Source: Flavobacterium sp. WC2421 (lineage in GTDB: Bacteria; Bacteroidota; Bacteroidia; Flavobacteriales; Flavobacteriaceae). Taken from it: a DNA stretch of 64,000 nt. Shown here in pieces: positions 43,327 to 52,644 of the stretch (position 1 is the first letter of the stretch; every line of letters starts with the position of its first letter). The translations under genes were made by a program, and so were the position numbers. The notes beneath the pieces are model-generated. The model did no database searches and was not told the DNA's origin. It saw nothing but the letters and a program-made list of their open reading frames with translations. Location: NCBI RefSeq assembly GCF_040822115.1, contig NZ_CP162004.1, positions 2,294,001-2,358,000 of the forward strand, written 5' to 3'.

Positions 43327-44808
43327 TTAACTTTTTCGATCCATCTCTTTGGACATAATAGGATGTTTTTCATTCATCATACTCGTTATTGTAACATGCA
43401 TCCAGATGAGACAAATTGCAGAAAACAATAGTACAAAAATCCATGAACTGGACCAGAAACCTGTAAAGTTTAATAAATAACTAAAGATAATTGGTCCAAA
43501 GAATCCACCTAAACCTCCTAGTAATCCTACCATTCCACCCACAACTCCTATTTCGGTAGGGAAATATTCTGGAATGTGTTTGTAAACTGCTGCTTTACCA
43601 ATTCCCCAGGAAATACCAATCATAATAACTAAAATGAGGTAGACCCACATGTTAGCATCAAATGTTATTCTTGTTACTCCTTTTGCTAATAATTCCTTTT
43701 TACTTACACTTTGATTTTGAGTAACTATTACTTTTTGCCAAGAAGATTTTGTTGGAAAAATATTTCCAGTTGTCGTGCTTTCTGGTTTAGAGTCAATAGG
43801 AAAATCTTTATTATCTATTCTTACATTTGTTGGGCTTACTTGGGTAACAATTCCAGTTTTTCCTGCCATTACTCCGGGACCTGCTGTTTTTATTTCCATT
43901 TTAGGAATCATTAATAATGCACTTAATATTACAGAAGAACTCAATACCCAGTACATTACTTTTCTAGCGCCAAATTTATCTGATAAATAACCACCAAAGG
44001 CTCGTATTACGCCAGACGGCAAACTAAACATAGTGGCAAACATACCACCCATTACTAAACTCGTTTGGTATACATTCATAAAATTAGGTAACAACCATTG
44101 TGAATACGCTACGAAACACCCAAAAACTAAGAAATAGTACGCCCCAAAACGCCAAACTCTTGGGCTTTTTAAGGTAGATAACATTTGCGGAATTGTTTTG
44201 GTAGACTTTTCCATTTTTTTGTTTTTGGCAAAAACTAAAAATAGTATTCCAATAATTAGCAATGCTGCACCGTATATAATGGGTAATATTTTCCATCCAT
44301 TTTGAGGATCTTCTACTGAAAAATGATTCAACAACGAAGGTGCCATAAAAGTAGTGATAGCAGCCCCTGCATTTCCCATTCCAAATATTCCTAAAGCTCG
44401 TCCTTGCCATTCTTTTGGATAGAAAATAGAAGTGTACCCAATACCAACGGCAAAACTAGTACCTACCATACCGAATAGAAAACTAAGTACGGCAAACATG
44501 AAAAAACTATTGGCTAATGGAAGTAAAAATAAAGGGATGGAACATAGTAAAAGCAAGATAGAAAACACTGATTTTCCGCCATATTTGTCGGTAAGGATAC
44601 CTATAGGTAATCGCATGATAGAACCGGTTAGTATAGGGATTCCTAATAGCCATCCAATTTGTACTACGCTCCAGTTAAAAATGCCTTTGTCGACTAAATA
44701 GGTAACTAATACACCATTTAGTGTCCAGCAAGCAAAACAAACAGTAAAGGCCAGCGTGTTTAAAAATAACATGCTGTGAGATTGGGCTAATGAAGTTGAT
44801 TTTTCCAT
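43327..44808 (-). CDS. narK: NarK-type nitrate/nitrite MFS transporter with extra loop domain
   Basis: A 493-residue membrane protein of the nitrate/nitrite porter family. Signatures are GWLLGIPILTGSIMRLPIGILTDKYGGK and the nitrate signature FGMVGTSFAVGIGYTSIFYPKEWQG with GNAGAA; a second copy lies near the end (GGLGGFFGPIIFS). About 85 hydrophilic residues (KMEIKTAGPGVMAGKTG to RITFDANMW, about residues 300-385) are inserted between two membrane segments, making the protein longer than NarK/NasA. The promoter has two copies of the shared palindrome, 32 bp apart. Confidence 0.93.
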   Translation of the reverse strand: MEKSTSLAQSHSMLFLNTLAFTVCFACWTLNGVLVTYLVDKGIFNWSVVQIGWLLGIPILTGSIMRLPIGILTDKYGGKSVFSILLLLCSIPLFLLPLANSFFMFAVLSFLFGMVGTSFAVGIGYTSIFYPKEWQGRALGIFGMGNAGAAITTFMAPSLLNHFSVEDPQNGWKILPIIYGAALLIIGILFLVFAKNKKMEKSTKTIPQMLSTLKSPRVWRFGAYYFLVFGCFVAYSQWLLPNFMNVYQTSLVMGGMFATMFSLPSGVIRAFGGYLSDKFGARKVMYWVLSSSVILSALLMIPKMEIKTAGPGVMAGKTGIVTQVSPTNVRIDNKDFPIDSKPESTTTGNIFPTKSSWQKVIVTQNQSVSKKELLAKGVTRITFDANMWVYLILVIMIGISWGIGKAAVYKHIPEYFPTEIGVVGGMVGLLGGLGGFFGPIIFSYLLNFTGFWSSSWIFVLLFSAICLIWMHVTITSMMNEKHPIMSKEMDRKS

Positions 44809-44827
44809 TGTACTTATATTTTTTATA

Positions 44828-44881
44828 CAAATATAAGTACAATAACGTATTATAAATATTAAAATTAAGTATAAATACGTA
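44828..44881 (-). promoter_or_regulatory. narK promoter with two TAMGTA-N4-TACKTA palindromes
   Basis: On the minus strand the -7 box TATATTTG is 44835-44828. Site A (TACGTTATTGTACTTA, 44834-44849) overlaps it by 2 bp. Site B (TACGTATTTATACTTA, 44866-44881) is 32 bp upstream, three helical turns away. Confidence 0.65.
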
Positions 44882-45092
44882 TTTATCTAAAGATTTTGGA
44901 CATCTATTTTTAAAACTCTTTTTATTACTAATTTGCTAAAAAAGAGAAACCTTTTTTCATTTTTTGAATGATTTTAAACTTTAAGTACCATGATATAAAA
45001 GCATAATTCATTTCATTTGAAGTACATAATTAGGCTTCAGATGGAATTTAAATTCAATTAATATTTTGGTTTTTTCTTTTTAGTGAAGAAGA

Positions 45093-45752
45093 TTATATTA
45101 AAGCATACTCATTTGCTTTATTGGACAGCTCCATAAGATTTTTTACTTTAAGTTTTTTCATCAGGTTAAAGCGGTGCACTTCAGCGGTGCGTTTACTAAT
45201 TTCTAATGCCTCTGCAATTTCTTTATTGCCTTTTCCTGATAATAAAAGTTTTAAGATTTCTTTTTCCCTTTTGGTGATAACCAAATCATCAGCTAATGGT
45301 TGCTTAGAATCTAATGTATTTACATTATTTTTGAGTTGATCAATAAGAATAGAGGAGATGTCACCACTGAAATATTTTCCGCCATTAGAAACGGTATGTA
45401 ATGCTTTTAAAAATTCTTCTTTACTAGATCCTTTCAATAAATACCCATCGGCACCAGCCTTAATAGACTTAAGTACATATTCTTCTGATTCGTGCATCGA
45501 TAGCACAATTATTTTGACGGGATTATTTTGATTTCGCAATTTTTCAACAACTTCGATACCTGTAAAATGAGGCATACGTATATCCACAATCAATAAGTCC
45601 GGTTTGCTTGACTCTACTGTGTCCAATGCTTCTTGACCATCTGTAGCTTCCCCTACAACAATAATATTGTCTTCGGTTTCTAATAATGATTTTATTCCAT
45701 CTCTTACAAAAACATGGTCATCAGCCAGTACAACTCGGATTGTATTATTCAT
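45093..45752 (-). CDS. NarL/FixJ-family response regulator
   Basis: A 219-residue regulator. The receiver domain (1-120) has Asp11, Asp12, phospho-acceptor Asp57 in LLIVDIRMP and Lys in LLKGSSKEE. The C-terminal LuxR-type HTH reads KREKEILKLLLSGKGNKEIAE then ISKRTAEVHRFNLMKKL. It is 94 bp after the histidine kinase gene, so the two are a pair. NarL binds 16-bp 7-2-7 sites, the same length as the palindromes at the nitrate promoters here, which makes this protein a candidate for binding them. Confidence 0.93.
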   Translation of the reverse strand: MNNTIRVVLADDHVFVRDGIKSLLETEDNIIVVGEATDGQEALDTVESSKPDLLIVDIRMPHFTGIEVVEKLRNQNNPVKIIVLSMHESEEYVLKSIKAGADGYLLKGSSKEEFLKALHTVSNGGKYFSGDISSILIDQLKNNVNTLDSKQPLADDLVITKREKEILKLLLSGKGNKEIAEALEISKRTAEVHRFNLMKKLKVKNLMELSNKANEYALI

Positions 45753-45846
45753 ATCTTACTTAATTTTGAATCATTTTTTTTAAGTATATTCAACTAATTG
45801 GAGGGCTAATATACGTAATCTATCTAAATAATTTAGAATCTTACTT

Positions 45847-47655
45847 TTAAATGGGGATATTGAAGGTGATTCTAGTTCCTTCACCAGGTATGGAGTTAAT
45901 AAAAACACGTCCGTTAATGTATTGTATTCTTTCTTTCATGAAAAGCAATCCCATTCCTGATTCACTATTTCTTTTTTTCTCCACTTCGGTAGCATCAAAT
46001 CCCTTTCCGTTATCATCAATTATAATACTTAAAATGGAGTCACTATGGGATAATTGTACCACAATATCAGAAGATTCGGCATATTTTATGGCATTATTAA
46101 TGGCTTCTTGAGTGAGGCGGTATATATTTATTTCAATTAAGGAATCCAATCTTTTATCAAAAGCTGTTTTGTTATAAAAATGAACATTTTTCCCAGTGAG
46201 TTTTGAAAGTTCCTGCGTTAGTTTTGAAAGGGAGGAAACAATTCCATGATCGCTCAATTCAGGAGGCATTAAATTAAAAGTAGCGGTACGCACTCCTTTA
46301 ATAATGTCAAGGGATAATTTTTTTAGGTATTCTATTTTTTGGGCTGATTTTACTTTGTCATCTAAGTTGATGCTTTCTAAACTAAATTTCAATCCAGTAA
46401 GCATTTGTCCAATTCCGTCATGAATTTCTCTTGCAATTCTATTTTGTTCGTTTTCTTGATTTTCAACAATTTTGCTTGAAATTATTTTCTGCTGGTTTAC
46501 TTTATCATTAATATTTTCAGTATTCAACCGATCTACTTCTTGTTCTGCTTTTTTTCGTTCGGTAATGTCAAAGCAAATAATCAACAATTCAGATTCCTCT
46601 TTTTTTATAGTTACAGGCACCATTGATAGGTCTAGCCAAATGGATTCTTTATTTCTATTGGTAATATTTATTTCTCCCTGCCATCCACTTCTTTGTTTTT
46701 CAGTAATGATTCTATCAATTACTAGTTGTTCTTTTTCAATTGGTGTCAGTGCCTCTGAGAACGTTTTGTCATTTATAAACGGATTGTATTGCAATAGTTT
46801 TGAAAATTTTTCTCCAATATGTATAATACTTCCGTCAGGTGCTATACGGCAATACAATAAAGTATTTTCCATAGCATAATTGAGCGATTTTAATTCTTTG
46901 ACCGAGTTTTCTTTTATTTCGCTAATCACTTCGGTATCATGCGCTAGCTTTATCGCTTTTCTTTCAGAGACTAGAAGTTTTGAAATTAATAGCTCAATTC
47001 TTTTGTTAGTGGGCTTAAAAATAAAAAGAAATTCTAAAAATAAAACTAGTAGTGTAAATCCTAAAATAGCATATTCAGTATTTCGTTGAAGGGTTACTTT
47101 TTTTAGTGCTTCCACTTCATATTGACTCACTATTTTATTCATTTTAGAAAGGAATATCCCTTCGTTATCTAGAATAGTTTGTACTATTTTTTGATTTTTA
47201 TTTGAGTTTATAAATCCAATATGATTTTTTAAAAGTAGGGTAGTTACATGGTCTATACTGTCAAAATTAGGTTTTATTTCTGCAAATAATTGGGTCAATA
47301 TCTTACTTTTTGCTTTTGGAAAGTGAAGACTGTCATTTCCGTTTTCTAATGCATAATGAGTGAATTTCCAAAGGGATACGGTTTCATTAATTTTAGAAAT
47401 TTCCTCTTGCCTTTTTAGAGTATCAGAGACTAAGTTTAAGATCAACACTTCTTTTACCAACTTCTGGCTCAACATCCGTTGTTTTCCTGAAATGTTTATT
47501 AATCGTGAATCATTCAATTGGCGATTCAAGTTGTATTGAATGAGTAATTGACTAAGCAGTACCGTTATAGCAATAGTGATCAAAGCAAAAAGATACATTT
47601 GCTTTAATTTTATGAAATTAAGATTTTCGGTAGATTGTTTGGTCTTGTTTTTCAT
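45847..47655 (-). CDS. NarX-like sensor histidine kinase
   Basis: A 602-residue membrane sensor. A first membrane segment (about residues 20-40) is followed by a periplasmic four-helix sensor whose start, LINISGKQRMLSQKLVKEVL, resembles the nitrate-binding P-box of NarX/NarQ (PilJ-type domain). A second segment is about 195-212. A PAS domain (about 265-370) precedes the HisKA_3 phospho-acceptor His in IAREIHDGIGQMLTGLK and the ATP-binding domain (EAINNAIKYAESS, IIDDNGKGFDA, GMGLLFMKERI). It probably senses nitrate or nitrite outside. It starts 12 bp after DUF4202 in the nir operon. Confidence 0.9.
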   Translation of the reverse strand: MKNKTKQSTENLNFIKLKQMYLFALITIAITVLLSQLLIQYNLNRQLNDSRLINISGKQRMLSQKLVKEVLILNLVSDTLKRQEEISKINETVSLWKFTHYALENGNDSLHFPKAKSKILTQLFAEIKPNFDSIDHVTTLLLKNHIGFINSNKNQKIVQTILDNEGIFLSKMNKIVSQYEVEALKKVTLQRNTEYAILGFTLLVLFLEFLFIFKPTNKRIELLISKLLVSERKAIKLAHDTEVISEIKENSVKELKSLNYAMENTLLYCRIAPDGSIIHIGEKFSKLLQYNPFINDKTFSEALTPIEKEQLVIDRIITEKQRSGWQGEINITNRNKESIWLDLSMVPVTIKKEESELLIICFDITERKKAEQEVDRLNTENINDKVNQQKIISSKIVENQENEQNRIAREIHDGIGQMLTGLKFSLESINLDDKVKSAQKIEYLKKLSLDIIKGVRTATFNLMPPELSDHGIVSSLSKLTQELSKLTGKNVHFYNKTAFDKRLDSLIEINIYRLTQEAINNAIKYAESSDIVVQLSHSDSILSIIIDDNGKGFDATEVEKKRNSESGMGLLFMKERIQYINGRVFINSIPGEGTRITFNIPI

Positions 47656-47667
47656 ATCAAAATCAAA

Positions 47668-48255
47668 TTACAATCCAATAGCTTCTTTAATTAATTGAAG
47701 ATTTGTATCGCTATAGTTGATTTTTAAGGCTTCCTGATGTCCTTTTTCAGACATTTTATTCCACGTTTTCAGAATGATATTTTTCATTTTTTCCCTGTCA
47801 TGCTTGTGAACAAAAGGGTCCAAATAAAATTCTAAAAACACCAAACAAATTACATCTTCAAGGAGTTGTGTTTCATCGTCTTTTTTAAGTAATTTCTTTT
47901 CAATTAAAAAAGAAACTCGAGCAATAAAATGAGAGTCATATCCCACCTTTTCTAAAATTTCTGCTGTCGTTTTAGCATGGAATTTTTTCAAGTCTTCTCT
48001 CCATTTTAAATAGCCTACACGATCCATTGGATAGGTTTCTCGTGCTATTTTCCATCTGCAAATGTGTTGCGCTTTAGATGCGATTTGAATTGCTTCTGAA
48101 GCATTAGGATGAAATTCCATTAGTTTTTTATACATTCTATTCGAATATAATAATTCTTTTGGATAACTTTTAGATTGATATATTTCGCTGTTTGGATCTT
48201 GTGCGTTTTCAGCATCAATTAACTCACTTGCGTTATAAAATGGTGTTTTTGTCAT
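47668..48255 (-). CDS. DUF4202-family protein
   Basis: A 195-residue protein of the DUF4202 family: SKSYPKELLYSNRMYKKL, HICRWKIARETYPMDRVGYLKWR, then the helical AEILEKVGYD and EDVICLVFLEFYLDPF. Conserved His and Asp residues (QHICRW, RVGYLKWR, PFVHKHDREK) give it a metal-hydrolase (HD-like) look, but the reaction is unknown. In many bacteria the family occurs next to assimilatory nitrite reductase genes, as here between nirD and the sensor kinase. A nitrate-assimilation role is therefore inferred. Confidence 0.85.
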   Translation of the reverse strand: MTKTPFYNASELIDAENAQDPNSEIYQSKSYPKELLYSNRMYKKLMEFHPNASEAIQIASKAQHICRWKIARETYPMDRVGYLKWREDLKKFHAKTTAEILEKVGYDSHFIARVSFLIEKKLLKKDDETQLLEDVICLVFLEFYLDPFVHKHDREKMKNIILKTWNKMSEKGHQEALKINYSDTNLQLIKEAIGL

Positions 48256-48285
48256 TTGAAAAGGGATATCATCAAAGATACATAT

Positions 48286-48663
48286 TTATTCTAAAAAGCC
48301 AACAAATACCTCTTCATCAACGATTTTTATTGGATAAGTGGCTATTTTTAAATCATCACCACTAAGGTTGCTACCGTCTTTTAATGAAAATGTCTTTTTG
48401 TGAATGGGACAAGCAATTTTTGGAATCTCATCTGCTGACCCAATCATACCTCTTGAGAGGACCATTTCCATTTTATGAGGACATAAGTTTTGACAGGCAT
48501 ACCATTCGTTTCTTCGTTCAAAATTGATAATGGCAATTTGTTTGTTTTTGTATTTGATGCATCCACCACCATCAGCGGGGAAGTCTTTAGTTGAACCTGC
48601 TTTGAACCACACTTTTACCTCCTCAGGAGTTACTGTTGCGTATTGATTTAATATCTCTTCCAT
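48286..48663 (-). CDS. nirD: Nitrite reductase small subunit (Rieske type)
   Basis: A 125-residue Rieske-fold protein. Unlike E. coli NirD it keeps the [2Fe-2S] ligands: CPHKMEM (Cys and His) and CPIHKKTF (Cys and His). It is therefore like the Rieske subunits of some assimilatory nitrite reductases. Residues 1-35 form an extra N-terminal strand region. It follows nirB by 75 bp and precedes DUF4202 by 30 bp. Confidence 0.92.
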   Translation of the reverse strand: MEEILNQYATVTPEEVKVWFKAGSTKDFPADGGGCIKYKNKQIAIINFERRNEWYACQNLCPHKMEMVLSRGMIGSADEIPKIACPIHKKTFSLKDGSNLSGDDLKIATYPIKIVDEEVFVGFLE

Positions 48664-48738
48664 GATTTGTATTTTTTTTTTAGCTAATTTTGAATCTATA
48701 AAACTTTGAAACTTTGTGTCTTTGTTACTCTTAAAAAC

Positions 48739-51246
48739 TTACCAAGCTTTAGGCATTTTTTGATCTCTAAGTGGCGTAAAAACAATGTTTTCATCCGTTT
48801 CATCAGAATTAGTAAAATGACTAAAACGTTTCATCATTTCAGGATCTTCAATAGCTTGTTTCCATTCGCATTCAAAGGTGTCTACAAGTCCTTGCATTTC
48901 GGTTTCTAATGCTTCAGCTATTCCTAGACTATCTTCAATTACTACTTCTTTTAAGTAATCTAAACCCCCATCTAGTTTTTCTAACCAAGTAGAAGTACGA
49001 ACTAAAGGTCCTGCTGTACGGATGTAAAACATCAAGAATCGATCTAAGTATTTAATACAAGTGGCCCTGTCAATTTGTTCTGCTAATAGCACTGCATGTT
49101 TAGGATTAGCTCCACCATTTCCAGAAACGTATAAGTTCCAACCCCCTTCTACGGCAATCAATCCAAAATCTTTTCCTCTTGCTTCGGCACACTCTCTGAT
49201 ACAAGCGGATACGCCACCTTTTATTTTATGAGGAGATCGAAGTCCTTTGTATCTGTTTTCTAATTCAATGGCAAAACCAGCACTTTCATCCATTCCATAA
49301 CGGCACCAAGCATTACCGACACAACTTTTTACTGTTCGCAGTGATTTTCCATAAGCATGACCACTTTCAAAACCATTATCAATTAATTTTTTCCAAATAG
49401 CGGGTAAGTCATTCAGATGCGCACCAAATAAATCAATACGTTGTCCGCCTGTTATTTTAGTATATAAATCATATTCTTTGGCTACTTCACCAATAACTAT
49501 AAGTTTGTCAGCGGTGATTTCTCCACCAGCAATTCGAGGCACTACAGAGTAGGTACCATTTCGTTGAATGTTAGCTAAGAAACGGTCATTAGAATCTTGT
49601 GCAGGGATATGTTTATTAGCAGTATCATTGTAGATACTAGAGAAAATGGAAGATAACACTGGTTTACAAACTTCGCATCCATCTCCTTTTCCTACAACAC
49701 CTAATACTTCATTATGTGAAGTAAATTTGTTGATTTTTATAATATCATATAATTCTTGTCTGTTGTATGCAAAGTGCTCGCAAATAACATCTTTAACTTC
49801 TTTTCCTAATGATTTTTGAGTCGCTTTTACTAAATCAACGACCATTGGTTTACAACCACCACAACCTGTTGTTGCTTTTGTTAATTTAACAACATCAGAT
49901 AACGTAGCACAAGTTTCATCAACAATAGAACAGCAAATAGCTCCTTTAGTCACATTCTCACAGGAGCAAATTACAGCAGTATCAGGAAGATCCATAGCGC
50001 TTCCTAAAGTCGATGCTTCTCCACCTCTTGAACCTAGAATTAAATCTTCTGGGTTTTTTGGCAAAGCCATAGCATTGCTATAAATTTGGAATAAACCATT
50101 ATAATCACTAGAATCACCAACTAAAATCCCACCTAATAAAGTTTTTCCATCTTTGGTTACGTTAATCCTTTTGTAAATTCCGCTAAATTTATTTTCATAA
50201 ACGATAGCAGTAACATTTTCGTTTTCTATAAAGGGATCTCCAAAACTCGCCACTTCAACGCCAATTAATTTTAATTGGGTTGACATGTCAATGGTTTCTC
50301 TCATTGTTTTTTCACCTTGCATAATTTGCTCGGCAGCCACATCGGCCATTTCGTATCCTGGAGCGACTAATCCATAAATCAAATGGTTATAAAGTGCCAC
50401 TTCACCGATCGCATAAATGAAAGGATCAGATGTTTGCATTTTATTATTTACGGTAATACCACCACGTACACCAACTTCAAGTCCTGAAACTCTTCCTAGC
50501 TCGTCACGTGGTTTGATACCTGCAGATATAACCAACATATCAACTTTTAACAATTCTTGTTCTGTAAACATCATCCCAGTGATGCAATGTTCACCTGCAA
50601 TATATTCAGTGGATTTATTCAGATGTATACCAATGTTTAATTCTTCTATTTTTGATTGCAACATATCACTCGCACCCTTATCCAATTGTCTTGGCATTAA
50701 GCGAGGTGCAAACTCAACTACGTGTGGGTTTAAACCTAAATCGCGAACTGCTTTGGCTGCTTCCAGACCTAATAATCCGCCTCCAAGTACAGCGGCTTCA
50801 GTAGCACCATTTTGTTTTATTTTTTTGGCGTAAGCCATAATTGCATCAAGATCTTCGATGGTACGGTACACAAAAACCCCTTCTTTATCTACTCCCTCTA
50901 TAGGAGGCACAAAAGCAGATGAACCAGTAGCTAATACAATATAATCATAGGAATAGGTTTTTTCTAGATGTGTATGTATTGTTTTATGATCTCTATTAAT
51001 ATCGGTAATTAACTCGGATGTATTAAGGATAATATTATTTTCAGCATACCAATCTAAAGTAGACATCGATAAATCATCAGCGCTTTTACCCGCAAAATAT
51101 TCACTTAAATGAACACGGTCGTAAGCGTGTCTTGGTTCTTCTCCAAATACAGTAATTTGATATTTCTCTTGTCCTGGTTTCGATATGAATTTTTCACAAA
51201 ATTTGAAACCTACCATGCCGTTTCCGACTACTATTATATTAATCAT
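48739..51246 (-). CDS. nirB: NAD(P)H-dependent nitrite reductase large subunit
   Basis: An 835-residue assimilatory nitrite reductase. Order: FAD/NAD(P)H domain (1-400; VVGNGMVGFKFCEKF, YDRVHLSEYF, LGGGLLGLEAAKAV), a BFD-like [2Fe-2S] domain (VICSCENVTKG ... TTGCGGCKPMV), a second similar segment (GDGCEVCKPVLSS), then the siroheme domain with RTVKSCVGNAWCRYG and the cluster Cys in ACIRECAEARGKD and SGNGGANPKH. It reduces nitrite to ammonium using siroheme, whose precursor comes from CobA at 14009. Its promoter has the shared palindrome. Confidence 0.96.
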   Translation of the reverse strand: MINIIVVGNGMVGFKFCEKFISKPGQEKYQITVFGEEPRHAYDRVHLSEYFAGKSADDLSMSTLDWYAENNIILNTSELITDINRDHKTIHTHLEKTYSYDYIVLATGSSAFVPPIEGVDKEGVFVYRTIEDLDAIMAYAKKIKQNGATEAAVLGGGLLGLEAAKAVRDLGLNPHVVEFAPRLMPRQLDKGASDMLQSKIEELNIGIHLNKSTEYIAGEHCITGMMFTEQELLKVDMLVISAGIKPRDELGRVSGLEVGVRGGITVNNKMQTSDPFIYAIGEVALYNHLIYGLVAPGYEMADVAAEQIMQGEKTMRETIDMSTQLKLIGVEVASFGDPFIENENVTAIVYENKFSGIYKRINVTKDGKTLLGGILVGDSSDYNGLFQIYSNAMALPKNPEDLILGSRGGEASTLGSAMDLPDTAVICSCENVTKGAICCSIVDETCATLSDVVKLTKATTGCGGCKPMVVDLVKATQKSLGKEVKDVICEHFAYNRQELYDIIKINKFTSHNEVLGVVGKGDGCEVCKPVLSSIFSSIYNDTANKHIPAQDSNDRFLANIQRNGTYSVVPRIAGGEITADKLIVIGEVAKEYDLYTKITGGQRIDLFGAHLNDLPAIWKKLIDNGFESGHAYGKSLRTVKSCVGNAWCRYGMDESAGFAIELENRYKGLRSPHKIKGGVSACIRECAEARGKDFGLIAVEGGWNLYVSGNGGANPKHAVLLAEQIDRATCIKYLDRFLMFYIRTAGPLVRTSTWLEKLDGGLDYLKEVVIEDSLGIAEALETEMQGLVDTFECEWKQAIEDPEMMKRFSHFTNSDETDENIVFTPLRDQKMPKAW

Positions 51247-51272
51247 ACTAGCTTGAATTAAGTATTACGTAA

Positions 51273-51294
51273 CAAATATACGTATAAGTACTTA
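51273..51294 (-). promoter_or_regulatory. nirB promoter with TAMGTA palindrome
   Basis: On the minus strand TAAGTACTTATACGTA (51294-51279) overlaps by 2 bp the -7 box TATATTTG (51280-51273). The ATG is 26 bp further on. The spacing of site and -7 box is the same as at narK and the nitrate reductase gene. Confidence 0.7.
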
Positions 51295-51571
51295 ATTTAT
51301 ATACTTAATTTCTGTTTTTGGAAATTAATTGGAATATCTTGAAAATGGAAGGGGTAAAATATATTATTAGTAAAAAATGATGAAAAATATAGGAAAAACG
51401 AAATCGTATTATTCTATTTTGGAGGTAGAAAAGTAGTGTTTGATTTTAATACGATTGTGGAATTAAATAAAAATACCGCAAATTCTCAAATTAAATATCG
51501 CATTGCTACTTTATAATTTGGGAATTTGAGGTCTTAATTTTTTAAACGACTTTAAAGTTATTTAATACAAC
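51295..51571. other. Intergenic region between nirB promoter and acr3
   Basis: No gene is seen. An imperfect hairpin at 51479-51530 (CAAATTCTCAAATT against AATTTGGGAATTTG) probably ends the arsenic operon, which is read on the minus strand. Confidence 0.5.
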
Positions 51572-52642
51572 CTATGTCGCTGATGTGTAGTATTTTTTTC
51601 TAAACCAAAAGGCAACATTAACCAAAGCTATTAAAGCTGGAACCTCTACTAATGGACCGATAACTCCAGCAAATGCTTGTCCGCTATTGATACCAAAAAC
51701 ACCAATGGCCACTGCAATAGCTAATTCGAAGTTATTACCTGTTGCTGTAAATGCAATAGCAGTACTTTTTGAATAATCAGCACCGAAATATTTCCCAATG
51801 AAAAAACTCACAACAAACATGATTGTAAAGTAAATCACTAGTGGAATTGCAATGCGAACCACATCCATCGGAATTTGAACTATCAATTCCCCTTTTAGAC
51901 TAAACATAATTACAATAGTAAATAATAAAGAGATTAAAGTAATTGGTGAAATAAAAGGCACATATTTATTTTGGAACCAGTCTTCTCCTTTTATAGCTAT
52001 TAATGCGTAACGACTTATAATGCCCAATGCAAAAGGAAGACCTAGGTAAATACCAACACTCTCGGCAATTTGACCAATGCTAATGTTGACTTCAAAACCG
52101 GTATAACCAAAATAGGGAGGAAGAATCGTTATAAAAATATAGGCATAAACACTATATAACAATACTTGAAAAATACTGTTTAAAGCAATCAATCCTGCCG
52201 CATATTCTCTATCTCCATCAGCAAGATCATTCCAAACGACCACCATGGCGATACATCGTGCCAGACCAATAAGGATAACGCCTATCATGTATTCAGGATA
52301 ACCGTTTAGGAATATTAAAGCTAGGAAAAACATTAAGATAGGACCTACAATCCAATTTAGGAAAAGGGAAGCACCTAGTACTTTTGTGTTTTTAAATACT
52401 TGACCTATTTGCTCGTACTTTACTTTGGCCAATGGTGGATACATCATTAAAATTAAACCAATAGCCAACGGAATATTTGTAGTTCCACTTGAAAAAGAGT
52501 TGATAAAATTACTGCTCGAAGGAATAAAATAGCCAACAGCTACACCTATAGCCATAGCTAAGAATATCCAAAGGGTTAAATAACTATCAAGAAATCCTAA
52601 TTTTTTTCGGTTTGCTACTGGAGCACAATTATTTGCCGACAT
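51572..52642 (-). CDS. acr3: ACR3-family arsenite efflux transporter
   Basis: A 356-residue membrane protein with about ten segments. Family motifs are [38 protein letters not shown], the conserved Cys in [20 protein letters not shown], and [20 protein letters not shown]. It exports arsenite. The gene is 2 bp after arsC, so the two are coupled. In the module order from the promoter side (ArsR, DUF6428, ArsC, ACR3) it is the last gene. Confidence 0.95.
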   Translation of the reverse strand: MSANNCAPVANRKKLGFLDSYLTLWIFLAMAIGVAVGYFIPSSSNFINSFSSGTTNIPLAIGLILMMYPPLAKVKYEQIGQVFKNTKVLGASLFLNWIVGPILMFFLALIFLNGYPEYMIGVILIGLARCIAMVVVWNDLADGDREYAAGLIALNSIFQVLLYSVYAYIFITILPPYFGYTGFEVNISIGQIAESVGIYLGLPFALGIISRYALIAIKGEDWFQNKYVPFISPITLISLLFTIVIMFSLKGELIVQIPMDVVRIAIPLVIYFTIMFVVSFFIGKYFGADYSKSTAIAFTATGNNFELAIAVAIGVFGINSGQAFAGVIGPLVEVPALIALVNVAFWFRKKYYTSAT

Positions 52643-52644
52643 AT

